Below are positions 11,196 through 20,661 of a stretch of DNA of 64,000 nucleotides, in pieces; the stretch's first letter is position 1; every line of letters starts with the position of its first letter. Under the pieces are notes generated by a model. That model made no database searches. It saw nothing but the letters and a program-made list of their open reading frames with translations, and had not been told where the DNA came from. Origin of the DNA: DATMRS01 sp035566015 (GTDB taxonomy: Bacteria; Pseudomonadota; Alphaproteobacteria; Sphingomonadales; Sphingomonadaceae); contig DATMRS010000020.1 of the NCBI GenBank assembly GCA_035566015.1, forward strand, positions 310,001 through 374,000. The letters run 5' to 3'. The position numbers and the translations under genes were made by a program.

Positions 11196-12134
11196 ATGAA
11201 GATCGTCATCAATGCGCGTATGCGCCCCCTTGTCGAAGGGAAATTGCCGCCCACCCTCCAGCCTCATTACGTCGACTCACCTGAAGAGGCGGCGGCGACG
11301 ATCGGCGATGCCGAGGCGGCGTGGCTCGATTTCTTTCCCCTGTCGAGCACGACCGCGATCGAAGCGGGAACGCGGCTGCGCTGGCTTTCCACCCTTTATG
11401 CAGGCATCGACGCCCTGCCGGTGAAGACGATCCGCGCACGCGGCACGCAGCTCACGAACGGTGCGGGGCTAAACGCGGTCCCCTGCGCCGAATATGCGGT
11501 GATGGGCGTGCTTTCGCTGGCCAAGAACCTGCCCGAGGTAATCCGCGCGGGCGACAGGCACCAATGGTCGCTTGCCACGCCGGGTACGGGCGAATTGCTC
11601 GATTCGCACGCACTCATTCTTGGCTATGGCGCGATGGGCCGCGCGGTGGGCGAGCGGCTGCGCGGTTTCGGCGTCATTGTGACCGGGGTGCGCCGTACGC
11701 CCGGCGACGAAGCAGGCGTGATTGGGCCCGATGACTGGCGCGCGCGGCTGGGCGAATTCGATTGGATCATTCTCACCGCGCCCTCGACTAGCGAGACGCA
11801 GCATATGATCGGCGAGGAGGAGCTGGCGGCGATGAAATCTGGTGCCTTCATCGTCAACGTGGCGCGCGGCACATTGATCGATCAGAACGCGTTGATCGCG
11901 GCAGTACGCGGCGGCCGCCTGGCGGGCGCGTGGCTCGACGTCACCACGCCCGAGCCGCTGCCGGCCGACCATCCCTTATGGGACGTGCCCGGCATCACCA
12001 TCTCGATGCACCTGTCGGGCCGGTCGCAGACGCGCACGACCGAGCGCGCCGCCACCCTGTTCCTCGACAATGCCGCGCGCTTCGCGGAGGGACAACCGCT
12101 GCGTAACCTCGTCGATCTCTCGCTGGGCTATTGA
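11196..12134 (+). CDS. D-2-hydroxyacid dehydrogenase
   Basis: 312 residues. NAD(P)-dependent reductase or dehydrogenase of 2-oxo/2-hydroxy acids. The Rossmann motif GYGAMGRAVGE lies near residue 145; the conserved VARGTLIDQ arginine and the late MHLSGRS histidine complete the active-site set. Family assignment is firm, substrate unknown. It converges with the next gene with only a 7-bp gap. Confidence 0.85.
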   Translation: MKIVINARMRPLVEGKLPPTLQPHYVDSPEEAAATIGDAEAAWLDFFPLSSTTAIEAGTRLRWLSTLYAGIDALPVKTIRARGTQLTNGAGLNAVPCAEYAVMGVLSLAKNLPEVIRAGDRHQWSLATPGTGELLDSHALILGYGAMGRAVGERLRGFGVIVTGVRRTPGDEAGVIGPDDWRARLGEFDWIILTAPSTSETQHMIGEEELAAMKSGAFIVNVARGTLIDQNALIAAVRGGRLAGAWLDVTTPEPLPADHPLWDVPGITISMHLSGRSQTRTTERAATLFLDNAARFAEGQPLRNLVDLSLGY

Positions 12135-12141
12135 GCGCGGG

Positions 12142-12459
12142 TCAGCAGCGCCTAAGCAGCAAATCGTCGGTCACGTCCATCGCGAAGACAGGGCCGCTGT
12201 CCGGCTCCGATACGGCATCATCGAAGGCGTCACGCGTCGCCGCGTCGTCATAGGCCATCCCGACATCGAACGCACGGCGCCATGTTGCCTCGTCCGGCCA
12301 TTCAGCATAGCCGATGAAGGCGCCATCGCCGTCGCGATGCAGGCGCGAGCCATAGCTGCCGTAGCGGGCGGTGATCAATTCAGTTCCGCGCCGCCACGCC
12401 GCCCGAAACTGCGCCTCTTTGCCGGGGTGCACACGCCACCGATAAACCGCGACGAACAA
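12142..12459 (-). CDS. Small antibiotic-biosynthesis-monooxygenase-like (ABM fold) protein
   Basis: 105 residues if started at the TTG at 12459, which has a strong AAGGAGAGGG site a few bases upstream. The body (VYRWRVHPGKEAQFRAAW, then a GS-rich turn and GYAEWPDEATW) resembles ferredoxin-like ABM-domain proteins. These are small oxygenases or stress-responsive dimers. Its function here is not known. It lies 82 bp downstream of the HlyD gene. Confidence 0.65.
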   Translation of the reverse strand: MFVAVYRWRVHPGKEAQFRAAWRRGTELITARYGSYGSRLHRDGDGAFIGYAEWPDEATWRRAFDVGMAYDDAATRDAFDDAVSEPDSGPVFAMDVTDDLLLRRC

Positions 12460-12541
12460 GAGCCCTCTCCTTTTGCCGCCCAGTAGGCGGCAACGGAGGG
12501 TAAACGGGTTTCGTTGCATTCGGCCTGCTTTGTGCTTCGCG

Positions 12542-13699
12542 CTACCGTTCGCCCATCGCATCCGACGCGGTGCGCAGGATCGGTTTGGTGATGTAGCGGA
12601 AGACTGTGGTGCGGCCGGTCTTGATCTCGGCGATAGCGGTCATGCCCGGCTGGATCGCGATGCGCTGGCCCGCCTCGCGCGGATGCATGCCGCTGGTGTC
12701 GACCGTCAGGCGTACACGGTAAAAGGGCTGTTCGCGCCCGTCGGGCAGCTTGTCCACGAACGTATCGGCGCTGACATAGGTGACGCGCCCCTTCGCCGCA
12801 CCGTAGATCGCCGAATCATAGGCATCGAACTTCACCGACGCGGGCTGGCCGACATGGATGAAGGCGATCTCGCGCGGGGCGATTTTCGCCTCGACAATCA
12901 GCGGCCCCGCGGTGGGCACCACCTCCATCACCTCGTCGCCCGGGCGCAACACGCCGCCGACCGTCGTCATCCGGACATTGGTGACGATGCCGTCGCTGGG
13001 CGAACGGATCGTGGCATTGTTGAGCGCGTCCTGTCGCTGGGTGAGCAACTGCGTCGCGCTCGCTAGCTCCTCCTCCGTCTTCGTATAGTCGGTCTGCAAA
13101 TCCTCGAGATACCGGTTGCGGCGTGAATCGATCTGACCCTGAATCTCGGTTTCGTTGCGCTGCATGCGGATGATATCGGCGCGGCTGACGTCGCCCTGTG
13201 CCAAGAGCGGCATGTTCATCCGCGTTTCCTGCCGCGCAAGGCTCCGCTGGCGGCCGAGCGTCGACAGATCGGCCGACAGCGCCTGCCGCCGCTTGGCATA
13301 AAGCATCCGCTGATTGGCGACGAAATCGGGATAAGCAAGCACGTCGGGCGGGAAATCGAGCGGCCGATTGAACAGCTCTGCCTGGATGCGCGCCATTGAG
13401 GATTTTAGCGCCGCGACGCGTGCGCGCGCCTCGTCCACCCCGGCGGCGAGCTTGACGCGATCCAGCTCCATCAGAAGCTGGCCCTTGCGAACCTGGTCGC
13501 CCTCGCGCACCAGCAGACGCTGGATAACGCCGCCGTCGGGCGTCTGGATCACCTGCACGCGGCCTGAGGGGATCACCTGCCCCTGCGCGCGCGAAATCTG
13601 ATCGAGATGCGCCCAGATCGACCAAAGCAGGAAGCCGATCAGCGCGAGCGCGCAGAGCAGGATGATCGTGATCGACGGACGTGGCCAGCGGAACGTCAT
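12542..13699 (-). CDS. HlyD-family periplasmic adaptor of a type I secretion system
   Basis: 385 residues. This membrane-fusion protein links the inner-membrane ABC exporter to the outer-membrane TolC channel. A single membrane helix (about residues 10-28, ITIILLCALALIGFLLWSIW) is followed by a split lipoyl domain, a long helical hairpin around residues 85-230, and beta-barrel domains. ATG 13699 was chosen because AGGAGGAAGG precedes it, and it begins 14 bp after the ABC gene stop. With the two upstream genes it makes a complete exporter. Confidence 0.9.
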   Translation of the reverse strand: MTFRWPRPSITIILLCALALIGFLLWSIWAHLDQISRAQGQVIPSGRVQVIQTPDGGVIQRLLVREGDQVRKGQLLMELDRVKLAAGVDEARARVAALKSSMARIQAELFNRPLDFPPDVLAYPDFVANQRMLYAKRRQALSADLSTLGRQRSLARQETRMNMPLLAQGDVSRADIIRMQRNETEIQGQIDSRRNRYLEDLQTDYTKTEEELASATQLLTQRQDALNNATIRSPSDGIVTNVRMTTVGGVLRPGDEVMEVVPTAGPLIVEAKIAPREIAFIHVGQPASVKFDAYDSAIYGAAKGRVTYVSADTFVDKLPDGREQPFYRVRLTVDTSGMHPREAGQRIAIQPGMTAIAEIKTGRTTVFRYITKPILRTASDAMGER

Positions 13700-13712
13700 C
13701 GCGCCTTCCTCC

Positions 13713-15833
13713 TCAGCCATTGTTTGCCGCCACGCCGCGCACCTTCGGCTGCGGCTTCGCAATCCGGCGCTTGGTACTGGCGGCCTTCAACCGGGCGAGG
13801 ACCTCGCTGGTCGGCCCGTCGAGGCCGATGCGGCCGTTGACCAGCACGATCACGCGGTCGACGAGCGAGAGCAGCGACAATTTGTGCGTGACGAGGACGA
13901 AACTGCTCGCCGGCCCCATGCGCGCGGCGATCGCGTCGAGAACGACTGCCTCGGTCCCCTGATCGAGATGCGCCGTGGGTTCGTCGAGCAGCCACAGGCG
14001 CGGTTCGACCAGCGCAAGGCGGGTGAGGCCGGTGAGCGTGCGCTGCCCGCCCGAAAGGCCTCGCCCGCCCTCGTCGATCGGCAGGTCGAGCCCCAGAGGA
14101 TGGCTGGAAATGAGCTGCGCCAATCCTGTCTTGCGCGCGGCTTCCAGCACCACATTGTCGCCGGGATCGGAGAGGCCGAGCAGTAGATTGTCGCGCAACG
14201 TACCGTTTATCAGGCGGAAATCCTGCGGCAGATAGCCGATGTGACGACGTAACACATCGACGGCGACATGATTGGCATCGAGCCCGCCGATCGTCATCAC
14301 GCCCGCCTGCGGCTGATAGAGGCCTGCGAGGATACGCAGCAAGGTGGTCTTGCCCGATCCAATGCCGCCGATCAGGCCGATCCGCTCGCCCGGCTGGATT
14401 TCGAGGTTCGGGATGTCGATTCCCGCGCGCGCACCCGAATAGGCAAAGCGCACCCCTTCGAGCCGGAGCGGCCCGGGCAAGGCGTCAGGCCGGAGGCTCG
14501 TCGCCTCCAACGGGCGATCGGGCGGCAGGCTGAGGATATGGTCCAAGGCCTTGAGCGAGGCGCGCGCATAGCTCCACTGGACGATGAAGCCGGGAAGCTG
14601 CGCGAGCAGCGGACCGTTGACGCGCCCGGCGATGATCGAGCAGGCGACGAGCGCGCCGGTGGTGATCTCCCCGCGCGTTACCGCGATCGCACCGAACGTC
14701 ACGAGCGCGACATAGGCGAGCTGCTGGAGCGAGCCGAAGATCGTTCCGGCCACCGCTTGCCAGCATTTCACCGGATCCTCGTTCCTGTGGACCTCCTCCA
14801 TCAGGCGGTTCCAGCGGGCGAGCATGTGCCAGCTACCGCGATTGGCCTTCACCGTTTCCGCCGCGTCGAGCGATTCGACGAGCAGGCCGTTCTTGCGATT
14901 GCCGCTGATATGCGCGCGGTTCGTCGCTTCGCGGATGCCGCGCGCGAAGAGTAGGCCAAGGCCGATCGCGATCGGGAAGCTCGCCAACGGCACGAGCGCC
15001 ACTTTGCCGCCCAGAAGCGCGATGACGACGATGAAGAAGAGGGCGAAGGGCAGATCGGCGATCAGGAAGAGCGAGCCCGACGACATGAGCGCGCGCACCT
15101 GCTCCAACCCGCGTAACTGCGCCGCCATCGTGCCGATCCCCGGTGGCCGCGCATCCAGTCGCACCGCCTGCGAACGCGCGAAGAAATATTCGGACACCTC
15201 GGTATCGATCTTCGCCGCATCCCGTTCGATCAGCAGCGAGCGGGTGGAGCGGAGTGCGAAATCGAGGAGCAGCGCGAAGACGACGCCGATCGACAGCGCC
15301 CACAACGTCGCGTAACCCGACGAGGGGATCACGCGATCATAGACTTGCATCGAGAAGAGCGAGGTGGCGAGCGCGATGATGTTCGCCGTCACCGTAGCGA
15401 GCGCCGCGGCCGCAAACGAGCCACGCCGCCGCAGGATCGCACGGCGGAAGATCGCACTCGACCGCTCGGCGCCTGCCTCGCGCCGCAGCGGATCGGGCGG
15501 CGCTACGCGGAGCAGCAGGTCCTCCTCGCGCCAGGGCCGGACCTCGACACCCGCCGGGGTGACGACGCGGAAGCGATCGTCATCGTCCCATTGCTCGGCA
15601 AGACCCCAACCGCCTTCTTCGCTGAAATGAAGGAGCGGAAAATGATTGGCGCGCGGCCGGCCGATGACGGGCACCGGCGCGTCCCAACCGAGATGAGTGG
15701 CGAGCCTGTCCATCGCCTGTCGATCGGCAAGCGGATCATCGAGCCCTTCGATCCGGGCAATCGCTTCAGGCGCCAGCTCGACACCCTGGCGGCGGGCAAG
15801 CGACGGGATCAGTTCGGCAAGGGCTATCGGCAT
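13713..15833 (-). CDS. Type I secretion ABC transporter, ATPase fused to permease
   Basis: 706 residues. The N-terminal ~130 residues resemble the catalytically dead C39-like domain of RTX exporters. Next come six membrane helices (about 150-440) and a nucleotide-binding domain with Walker A GGIGSGKTT, signature LSGGQRTL, Walker B LWLLDEPT and a histidine switch in VLVTHK. The ATG at 15833 begins the recognisable protein. It probably exports a large RTX-type protein; no such substrate gene is in this window. Confidence 0.9.
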   Translation of the reverse strand: MPIALAELIPSLARRQGVELAPEAIARIEGLDDPLADRQAMDRLATHLGWDAPVPVIGRPRANHFPLLHFSEEGGWGLAEQWDDDDRFRVVTPAGVEVRPWREEDLLLRVAPPDPLRREAGAERSSAIFRRAILRRRGSFAAAALATVTANIIALATSLFSMQVYDRVIPSSGYATLWALSIGVVFALLLDFALRSTRSLLIERDAAKIDTEVSEYFFARSQAVRLDARPPGIGTMAAQLRGLEQVRALMSSGSLFLIADLPFALFFIVVIALLGGKVALVPLASFPIAIGLGLLFARGIREATNRAHISGNRKNGLLVESLDAAETVKANRGSWHMLARWNRLMEEVHRNEDPVKCWQAVAGTIFGSLQQLAYVALVTFGAIAVTRGEITTGALVACSIIAGRVNGPLLAQLPGFIVQWSYARASLKALDHILSLPPDRPLEATSLRPDALPGPLRLEGVRFAYSGARAGIDIPNLEIQPGERIGLIGGIGSGKTTLLRILAGLYQPQAGVMTIGGLDANHVAVDVLRRHIGYLPQDFRLINGTLRDNLLLGLSDPGDNVVLEAARKTGLAQLISSHPLGLDLPIDEGGRGLSGGQRTLTGLTRLALVEPRLWLLDEPTAHLDQGTEAVVLDAIAARMGPASSFVLVTHKLSLLSLVDRVIVLVNGRIGLDGPTSEVLARLKAASTKRRIAKPQPKVRGVAANNG

Positions 15834-15855
15834 AGGGGATTCGCCATATTCGGGC

Positions 15856-17316
15856 CTAGCTTCCGCCGGCGGCCTGCGGCTGCCAGCGACAGGTGTTGAG
15901 CAGCAGTCGCGCGGCCGACGCCATCGCGCTGATCTCGGCATCGGATCGGGCTAGCTCGGCGCTCGCGGCTTCGCGCACCGCGTTCATCACGTCGAGCCAT
16001 GTCCGGCGGCCGGCGATATATTGGCGCAGATAAGATTGTGTTACCGCCTCCGCCGCGCGCGCGGCGACCGCACCCGCCGCCGCATTGTGCCGATCGGCAG
16101 CATTCTCGGCGAGATCGGCCGCGATCGTCTCGCGAATCTCGCGTTCGCTGGCGGCAACCTGAAGCTCGCTCGCCTGCTGGCGGAGCCGCGCCGCGTCGGC
16201 GGCGGCGAATTGCGAGAAGCCGCCGCCTAGCTCGGCGCGCAATGCAACGCCGGCACGCGTGCCGACAATCTCGTTATGCGACACCTGCGCGCTGACCTGC
16301 GGCATGTAAGCGGCACGCGCCGCCTCCGCCTCGGCGCGCGCGACAAGCACTTCGCCGGCCAGTCGGCGGCGGGTGGGACTGCACGTCACCGCCTCCTGCA
16401 ACGCGCCTGCCGCCGACGGCGCATAGAGCGCGGGATCATAGCGCGGCACAATGCCCGGATTGTAGGCGGGATCGCCGACGAGCTGGAGGAAGCGCTGTGT
16501 CGCCGCCGCGCGCTGCGCGACCGCCAGATTGAGATCCTGCTCGACCTGCGCCGCGCGTGAGCGGGCGAGTTCGAGATCAGCGCGCGGGCTAACCTCCTGC
16601 GCGACACGCCGCTCGATCGAATCGACCAGGCGGCGATGCTCCTTGAGGCTTTCCTCGAGGATCGCCTGGCGCTGCACATAGCGCGCCATGTCGTAATAAG
16701 CCGCGCTGATCTGGAGCGCGACGTTCAGCACCGTCTCGTCAAGCTCGGCACGGGTCGCGACGCCCGACGCCTTGGCGCGGTGGATCGCCGCGCCGATCCG
16801 CCCACCGGCCCAGATCGGCTGGTCCAGCTCGACCGTCGAGGTAAGCTGCTTGTGATCGCCGCCCCACGCGAAACCTTCGACCGACAGGCTGGGAAAACGC
16901 TGCCACTTCGCCGCACGCAGATCGGCGTCGGTCGCGCGGACCGATGCCTTGCCGGCGACGACCGAGGGATAACTGCCCGTCGCCCGCTCGACCGCGTCGA
17001 ACAGCGCCTGGCCGACGCCCGGCGGCCGGATACCGGGCGGCATCACCTGCCGGCCCGGCGCAGGTGGGCCATAGGCTTGCGCGGCGGGCGTTTCGAGGGG
17101 GACGACGGGCGGCGCCAATATGTCCGAACCGGGCGGCGGCGGCAGCGAGCCCGGCGGCGGCGGGGGTGCGGGGATCAGGGCGAGATCGGGGTTGCGCGCG
17201 ATACGGACATCGGCGGGGACGTCGATCGGCACGTCGGCGGAGAGCAACGTCTGCGCCTGTCCACCTGCCGGCAGGAGGATCAGGAGGGTCAGGAGGGCTG
17301 CGGAGAGGCCGCGCAT
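15856..17316 (-). CDS. TolC-family outer membrane channel of the type I secretion system
   Basis: 486 residues with a signal peptide (MRGLSAALLTLLILL...AQA). A proline-rich stretch at about residues 45-85 (runs of PPPPPG and PPPPG) precedes the usual outer-membrane efflux protein repeats with long alanine-rich helices. The proline stretch is unusual for TolC. ATG 17316 is chosen because it begins the signal peptide. It is first of the tolC-ABC-hlyD operon, with 22 bp to the ABC gene. Confidence 0.88.
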   Translation of the reverse strand: MRGLSAALLTLLILLPAGGQAQTLLSADVPIDVPADVRIARNPDLALIPAPPPPPGSLPPPPGSDILAPPVVPLETPAAQAYGPPAPGRQVMPPGIRPPGVGQALFDAVERATGSYPSVVAGKASVRATDADLRAAKWQRFPSLSVEGFAWGGDHKQLTSTVELDQPIWAGGRIGAAIHRAKASGVATRAELDETVLNVALQISAAYYDMARYVQRQAILEESLKEHRRLVDSIERRVAQEVSPRADLELARSRAAQVEQDLNLAVAQRAAATQRFLQLVGDPAYNPGIVPRYDPALYAPSAAGALQEAVTCSPTRRRLAGEVLVARAEAEAARAAYMPQVSAQVSHNEIVGTRAGVALRAELGGGFSQFAAADAARLRQQASELQVAASEREIRETIAADLAENAADRHNAAAGAVAARAAEAVTQSYLRQYIAGRRTWLDVMNAVREAASAELARSDAEISAMASAARLLLNTCRWQPQAAGGS

Positions 17317-17471
17317 CAGGGAGCGCCGCCCACGGCCGGGCCGCCCGCGCGCATCGCCCAGAAGGCATTGTTCCTCATGCCGCCGAAAAACCCTTCCCCC
17401 CTCGCCAAAATGGCCCTGACGAGAATCACCCCCGCCTATCCGTCCCATTTTCGCACAGGGCGCAAGCAAAT

Positions 17472-18692
17472 TCAGCGGGCAAACGCATCGATCCACGCCA
17501 ATTGCCGGGGAAGACAATGACTTCGCAGATCATGGTTAGCGACGACGAAATCGCGCGCAGCAGCACCCAGCCGCGCCCGCTCCGCCGGCGAATCGAGCAG
17601 GGCCGAAACGGCGTCCACGAGCGCAGACCGATCGAAGAAGGGGAAGAGCCGGCCCGTCCCGCCATCCGTCACCATCTCGCTGACCGGCGCGGTATCGCTC
17701 GCGACCACCGCACAGCCGGTCGCCATCGCCTCCAGCAGGCTCCAGGACAGGACGAAGGGGTAAGTGAGATAGACGTGCACCGTCGAGAGCTGGAGCAGCG
17801 CGCGATAGGAGGCATAAGGCAGGCGGCCGAGGAAATGGACGCGCCGCCGGTCGATCCGGTCGGCCACCTCGGCAAGATAGCGCGCCATCCAGCTCTGCCC
17901 GCCGGGCGGCGGCGCGCCATAGCTCACCCCATCGCCGCCGACGATCAGCACATGCGCGTTCGGCCGCCGCGCCAGCAGATCGGGCAGCGCGCGCATGAAG
18001 ACATGATAGCCGCGATGCGGCTCCAGATTGCGGTTGACGAAGGTTATGACCTCGTCCGCACGGCTGAACGGCGCGCCCTCGCCCACGCGCAGCGTGACGG
18101 CGGGATCGGGGCGCAGCAGATCGGTATCGATGCCGTCATGGATGACGGCGATCCGTTCGCGCAGGCGATCGGGAAAGCCGCTCGCCTGCCAGCGCGTCGG
18201 CGCGATACCCGCATCGGCCTGTTCGAACTGAAGGAGGATATTGGCGTTGCGAAGCTGGAGCCGGCTCGCCTCCTCCAGCCGATCGCCGACCGGAAATTCG
18301 GGGTCGAAGCCGACGTCCGCCCCCTCACTGCGATAGAAGAACTCGCAATAGAGGCCGAGGCGCGCGGCGGGCCAAAGCTGTTTCAGGAACAGGCTTTCGC
18401 CCCAGCCGGGATGCGCGACGATGACGTCGGGCACGAAGCCCCGCGCCGCCAGTTCGCGCGCCGCCCTGAGGCTGGAATGGCCGCGGATCACCTTGGTTTC
18501 CAGATCGGCGACCCATGGGTGGATACCGGCCGCCGAACCGCGATCGGGCCGCGCCCGTACGCTTTCTATCCCGTCGCCGCCGGGATAGTCGTTCATGCAG
18601 AGCGCGACGACGCGGTCGCCCCGCTTCGCCAGCGCCGGCGCGAGATGGCGGAACTGACCGGGAAAATTCTGATGGACGAAAAGGACGTTCAC
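17472..18692 (-). CDS. Glycosyltransferase, GT-B fold (family 4-like)
   Basis: 406 residues from the GTG at 18692, 22 bp behind the aldo/keto reductase stop. The N-terminus NVLFVHQNFPGQFRHLAPAL is typical of the Glyco_trans_4_3 subgroup. The C-terminal donor-binding part shows GGDGVSYG and LSWSLLEAMATGCAVVASD. It probably adds a sugar to an envelope or exopolysaccharide glycan. It precedes the secretion operon, so the exported product might be glycosylated, but that is only a guess. Confidence 0.82.
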   Translation of the reverse strand: MNVLFVHQNFPGQFRHLAPALAKRGDRVVALCMNDYPGGDGIESVRARPDRGSAAGIHPWVADLETKVIRGHSSLRAARELAARGFVPDVIVAHPGWGESLFLKQLWPAARLGLYCEFFYRSEGADVGFDPEFPVGDRLEEASRLQLRNANILLQFEQADAGIAPTRWQASGFPDRLRERIAVIHDGIDTDLLRPDPAVTLRVGEGAPFSRADEVITFVNRNLEPHRGYHVFMRALPDLLARRPNAHVLIVGGDGVSYGAPPPGGQSWMARYLAEVADRIDRRRVHFLGRLPYASYRALLQLSTVHVYLTYPFVLSWSLLEAMATGCAVVASDTAPVSEMVTDGGTGRLFPFFDRSALVDAVSALLDSPAERARLGAAARDFVVANHDLRSHCLPRQLAWIDAFAR

Positions 18693-18714
18693 CCGAAGGC
18701 GCCGCCCGGCGGCA

Positions 18715-19707
18715 TCAGGCGAATTCCTCGGTATCGATCTCGCGCTGCGTCGCCGGGGGATAACGACGACCGGCCACCGCGTCCGGCGTGAACAATGTAT
18801 CGACCTTCGCCAATATCGCGGGATCGACGGTGAGCCCCGCCGCCGCCAGATTTTCGGCCTGGTGATCGGCCGAGATCGTCCCCGGAATCGCGACGACATG
18901 ATCGCCGCGCGAAAGCACCCAGGCGAGCGACAACTGCCCCGGCGTGCAGCCCGCTTCCTGCGCGAGCAGGCGGAAGCGATCGAGCAGCTTCAGATTCTCC
19001 TCGAAATTGGGCGACTGGAAACGCGGCATGCCACGGCGGATGTCACGTTCGGTGAAATGGGCATTGTCGTGCACGCCATCGGCGAGGAAACCGCGCGCGA
19101 CGGGCGAGAAGGCGACTAAGGCGATCCCGAGTTCACGCGTCGCTTCAAGCACGCCTAGCTCCGCATTGCGCGACCAGGGCGAATATTCGTTCTGGATCGC
19201 GGCGATCGGATGGACGGCATGCGCGCGGCGCAGCGTGGCGGCGGACACCTCGCTGACGCCGATCGCGCGGACCTTGCCGGCGGCGACGATCTCGCCGAGC
19301 GCCCCGATCGAATCCTCGATCGGCACCGATTTGTCCCAGCGGTGAAGATAATAGAGGTCGATCACGTCGGTGCGCAGGCGTTGCAGGCTCTCGTCGATCG
19401 TGCGCTTCAGCGTCTCGGGCCGGCCGTCGATCACGCGCTTGCCGTCGACGCCGGTCATCCCGCATTTCGACGCCAGCACATAGTCCCCGCGCCGGCCGGC
19501 CAGCGCCTCGCCCACCAGTTGCTCGTTCGCGCCGAAGCCGTAGAGCGCGGCGGTGTCGAGGAAATCATAGCCGAGATCGAGCGCGTTGCGCAGCAGCCGC
19601 GCCCCCTCCGCCGGATCGGGCGACGTGCCATAGGCATGGCTGAGCGACATGCAGCCATAGCCCACCGGCGTAACCTGGAACGGACCGATCCTGCGCTTTG
19701 CGACCAC
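18715..19707 (-). CDS. Aldo/keto reductase
   Basis: 330 residues, NADPH-dependent TIM-barrel oxidoreductase. The catalytic tetrad is visible: D52-region FLDTAALYGFGANE with Tyr, the lysine in VLASKCG, and the histidine in YYLHRWD. The start is GTG (19707) with GGGAAAAGAGA upstream. It follows the secreted-protein gene by 88 bp in the leftward run that begins at the TonB receptor, so it may act on the same compound. Substrate unknown. Confidence 0.88.
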   Translation of the reverse strand: MVAKRRIGPFQVTPVGYGCMSLSHAYGTSPDPAEGARLLRNALDLGYDFLDTAALYGFGANEQLVGEALAGRRGDYVLASKCGMTGVDGKRVIDGRPETLKRTIDESLQRLRTDVIDLYYLHRWDKSVPIEDSIGALGEIVAAGKVRAIGVSEVSAATLRRAHAVHPIAAIQNEYSPWSRNAELGVLEATRELGIALVAFSPVARGFLADGVHDNAHFTERDIRRGMPRFQSPNFEENLKLLDRFRLLAQEAGCTPGQLSLAWVLSRGDHVVAIPGTISADHQAENLAAAGLTVDPAILAKVDTLFTPDAVAGRRYPPATQREIDTEEFA

Positions 19708-19795
19708 TCTCTTTTCCCGTCTGATGAAGAACGCCCCCTCCTAACCGCGCGCGGCGGGGTGGGTAAAGGGGGCGCCCCACAATCAAGGACGGGAT

Positions 19796-20608
19796 CTATT
19801 TGTAGAGCGTCTGGCCGTCGGCGTTCACCGGGTTGCGATCATTCTCGCTGCATTCGAATTCGAGAAGCTGGCCGTAGCGATCGCGCCGATAGTGGATCGT
19901 CGCCGCGAACGGCTCCTCCAGCGCATCGGGATCGTCGATCACCATCTCGTCCACCAGCAGGTCCGGATCGGCGGGATCGAGATGGATCCGTTCGACGATG
20001 TGCATCTTTTCGGAATGGGTCATGCCCATCGCGAGCGGCAGGCTGTCCTTGATGGCGATCGTGTCCACCACCAGCGTGCCGCCCTCCCAATGGCCGACCG
20101 AATCGCCGAAATAGCTGGGATCGGGATCGTCGGCATGGGTGCGCCCGTCGGTCCAGATATGGCGCGTCTGCATCCACGCTTCCTGGTTGATCGTGACGCG
20201 GCCCGGCGTGAACAGAAATTCGTAGGGATATTGCGGAATCTGCATGAACATCGGCATGCCCGGCGGGCTGCAATGCGAAGTGGTTTCCTTCACCACGCCG
20301 TGATTGGCCGCCACCTCGGCGCGCCATGCGTCATATTGCGCCTTATATTGGCCCTTGAGCTTCGGCTGGGCAGGCGGCGGCGTCCCCGGCTTTGGAGGAT
20401 CGAACACGCGAAACCAGATCCCGCCCCAATCGGGCAGCGTATCGAGCGCGCCATAATGGCCCCTGGGGAAAGGCGCGCCGGCGCCCGCCTTCAAGCCATC
20501 GGGCACGGGCGAATGCGTCGGCGCGCCGAGCTGAGCATGCGCGGGCGCCAGCGCGAGCCCCGACAGGAGGCCGGCCACCGTCCAGACCATCGCACCTCTG
20601 ACGCTCAT
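19796..20608 (-). CDS. Secreted protein of unknown function, related to the protein at 25602
   Basis: 270 residues with a signal peptide ending near AHA (residue 25). I do not recognise a named domain. It shares an ordered set of motifs with the 298-residue protein at 25602-26498: C-x-P-x-G-x-P-M, DGR, GHWEG-x-TLVV, ER(I/M), a D-P-rich segment and a late E-x-EC. The two flank the TonB receptor/iclR pair. Such proteins tend to occur beside TonB receptors and DUF6152 genes in sphingomonads. A binding or lipocalin-like periplasmic role is speculation. Confidence 0.7.
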   Translation of the reverse strand: MSVRGAMVWTVAGLLSGLALAPAHAQLGAPTHSPVPDGLKAGAGAPFPRGHYGALDTLPDWGGIWFRVFDPPKPGTPPPAQPKLKGQYKAQYDAWRAEVAANHGVVKETTSHCSPPGMPMFMQIPQYPYEFLFTPGRVTINQEAWMQTRHIWTDGRTHADDPDPSYFGDSVGHWEGGTLVVDTIAIKDSLPLAMGMTHSEKMHIVERIHLDPADPDLLVDEMVIDDPDALEEPFAATIHYRRDRYGQLLEFECSENDRNPVNADGQTLYK

Positions 20609-20661
20609 GTCCCCATCGCTCCTTTGGCCCCTCTTCCGCCTTCATGGGCCAAAGACCTGAA

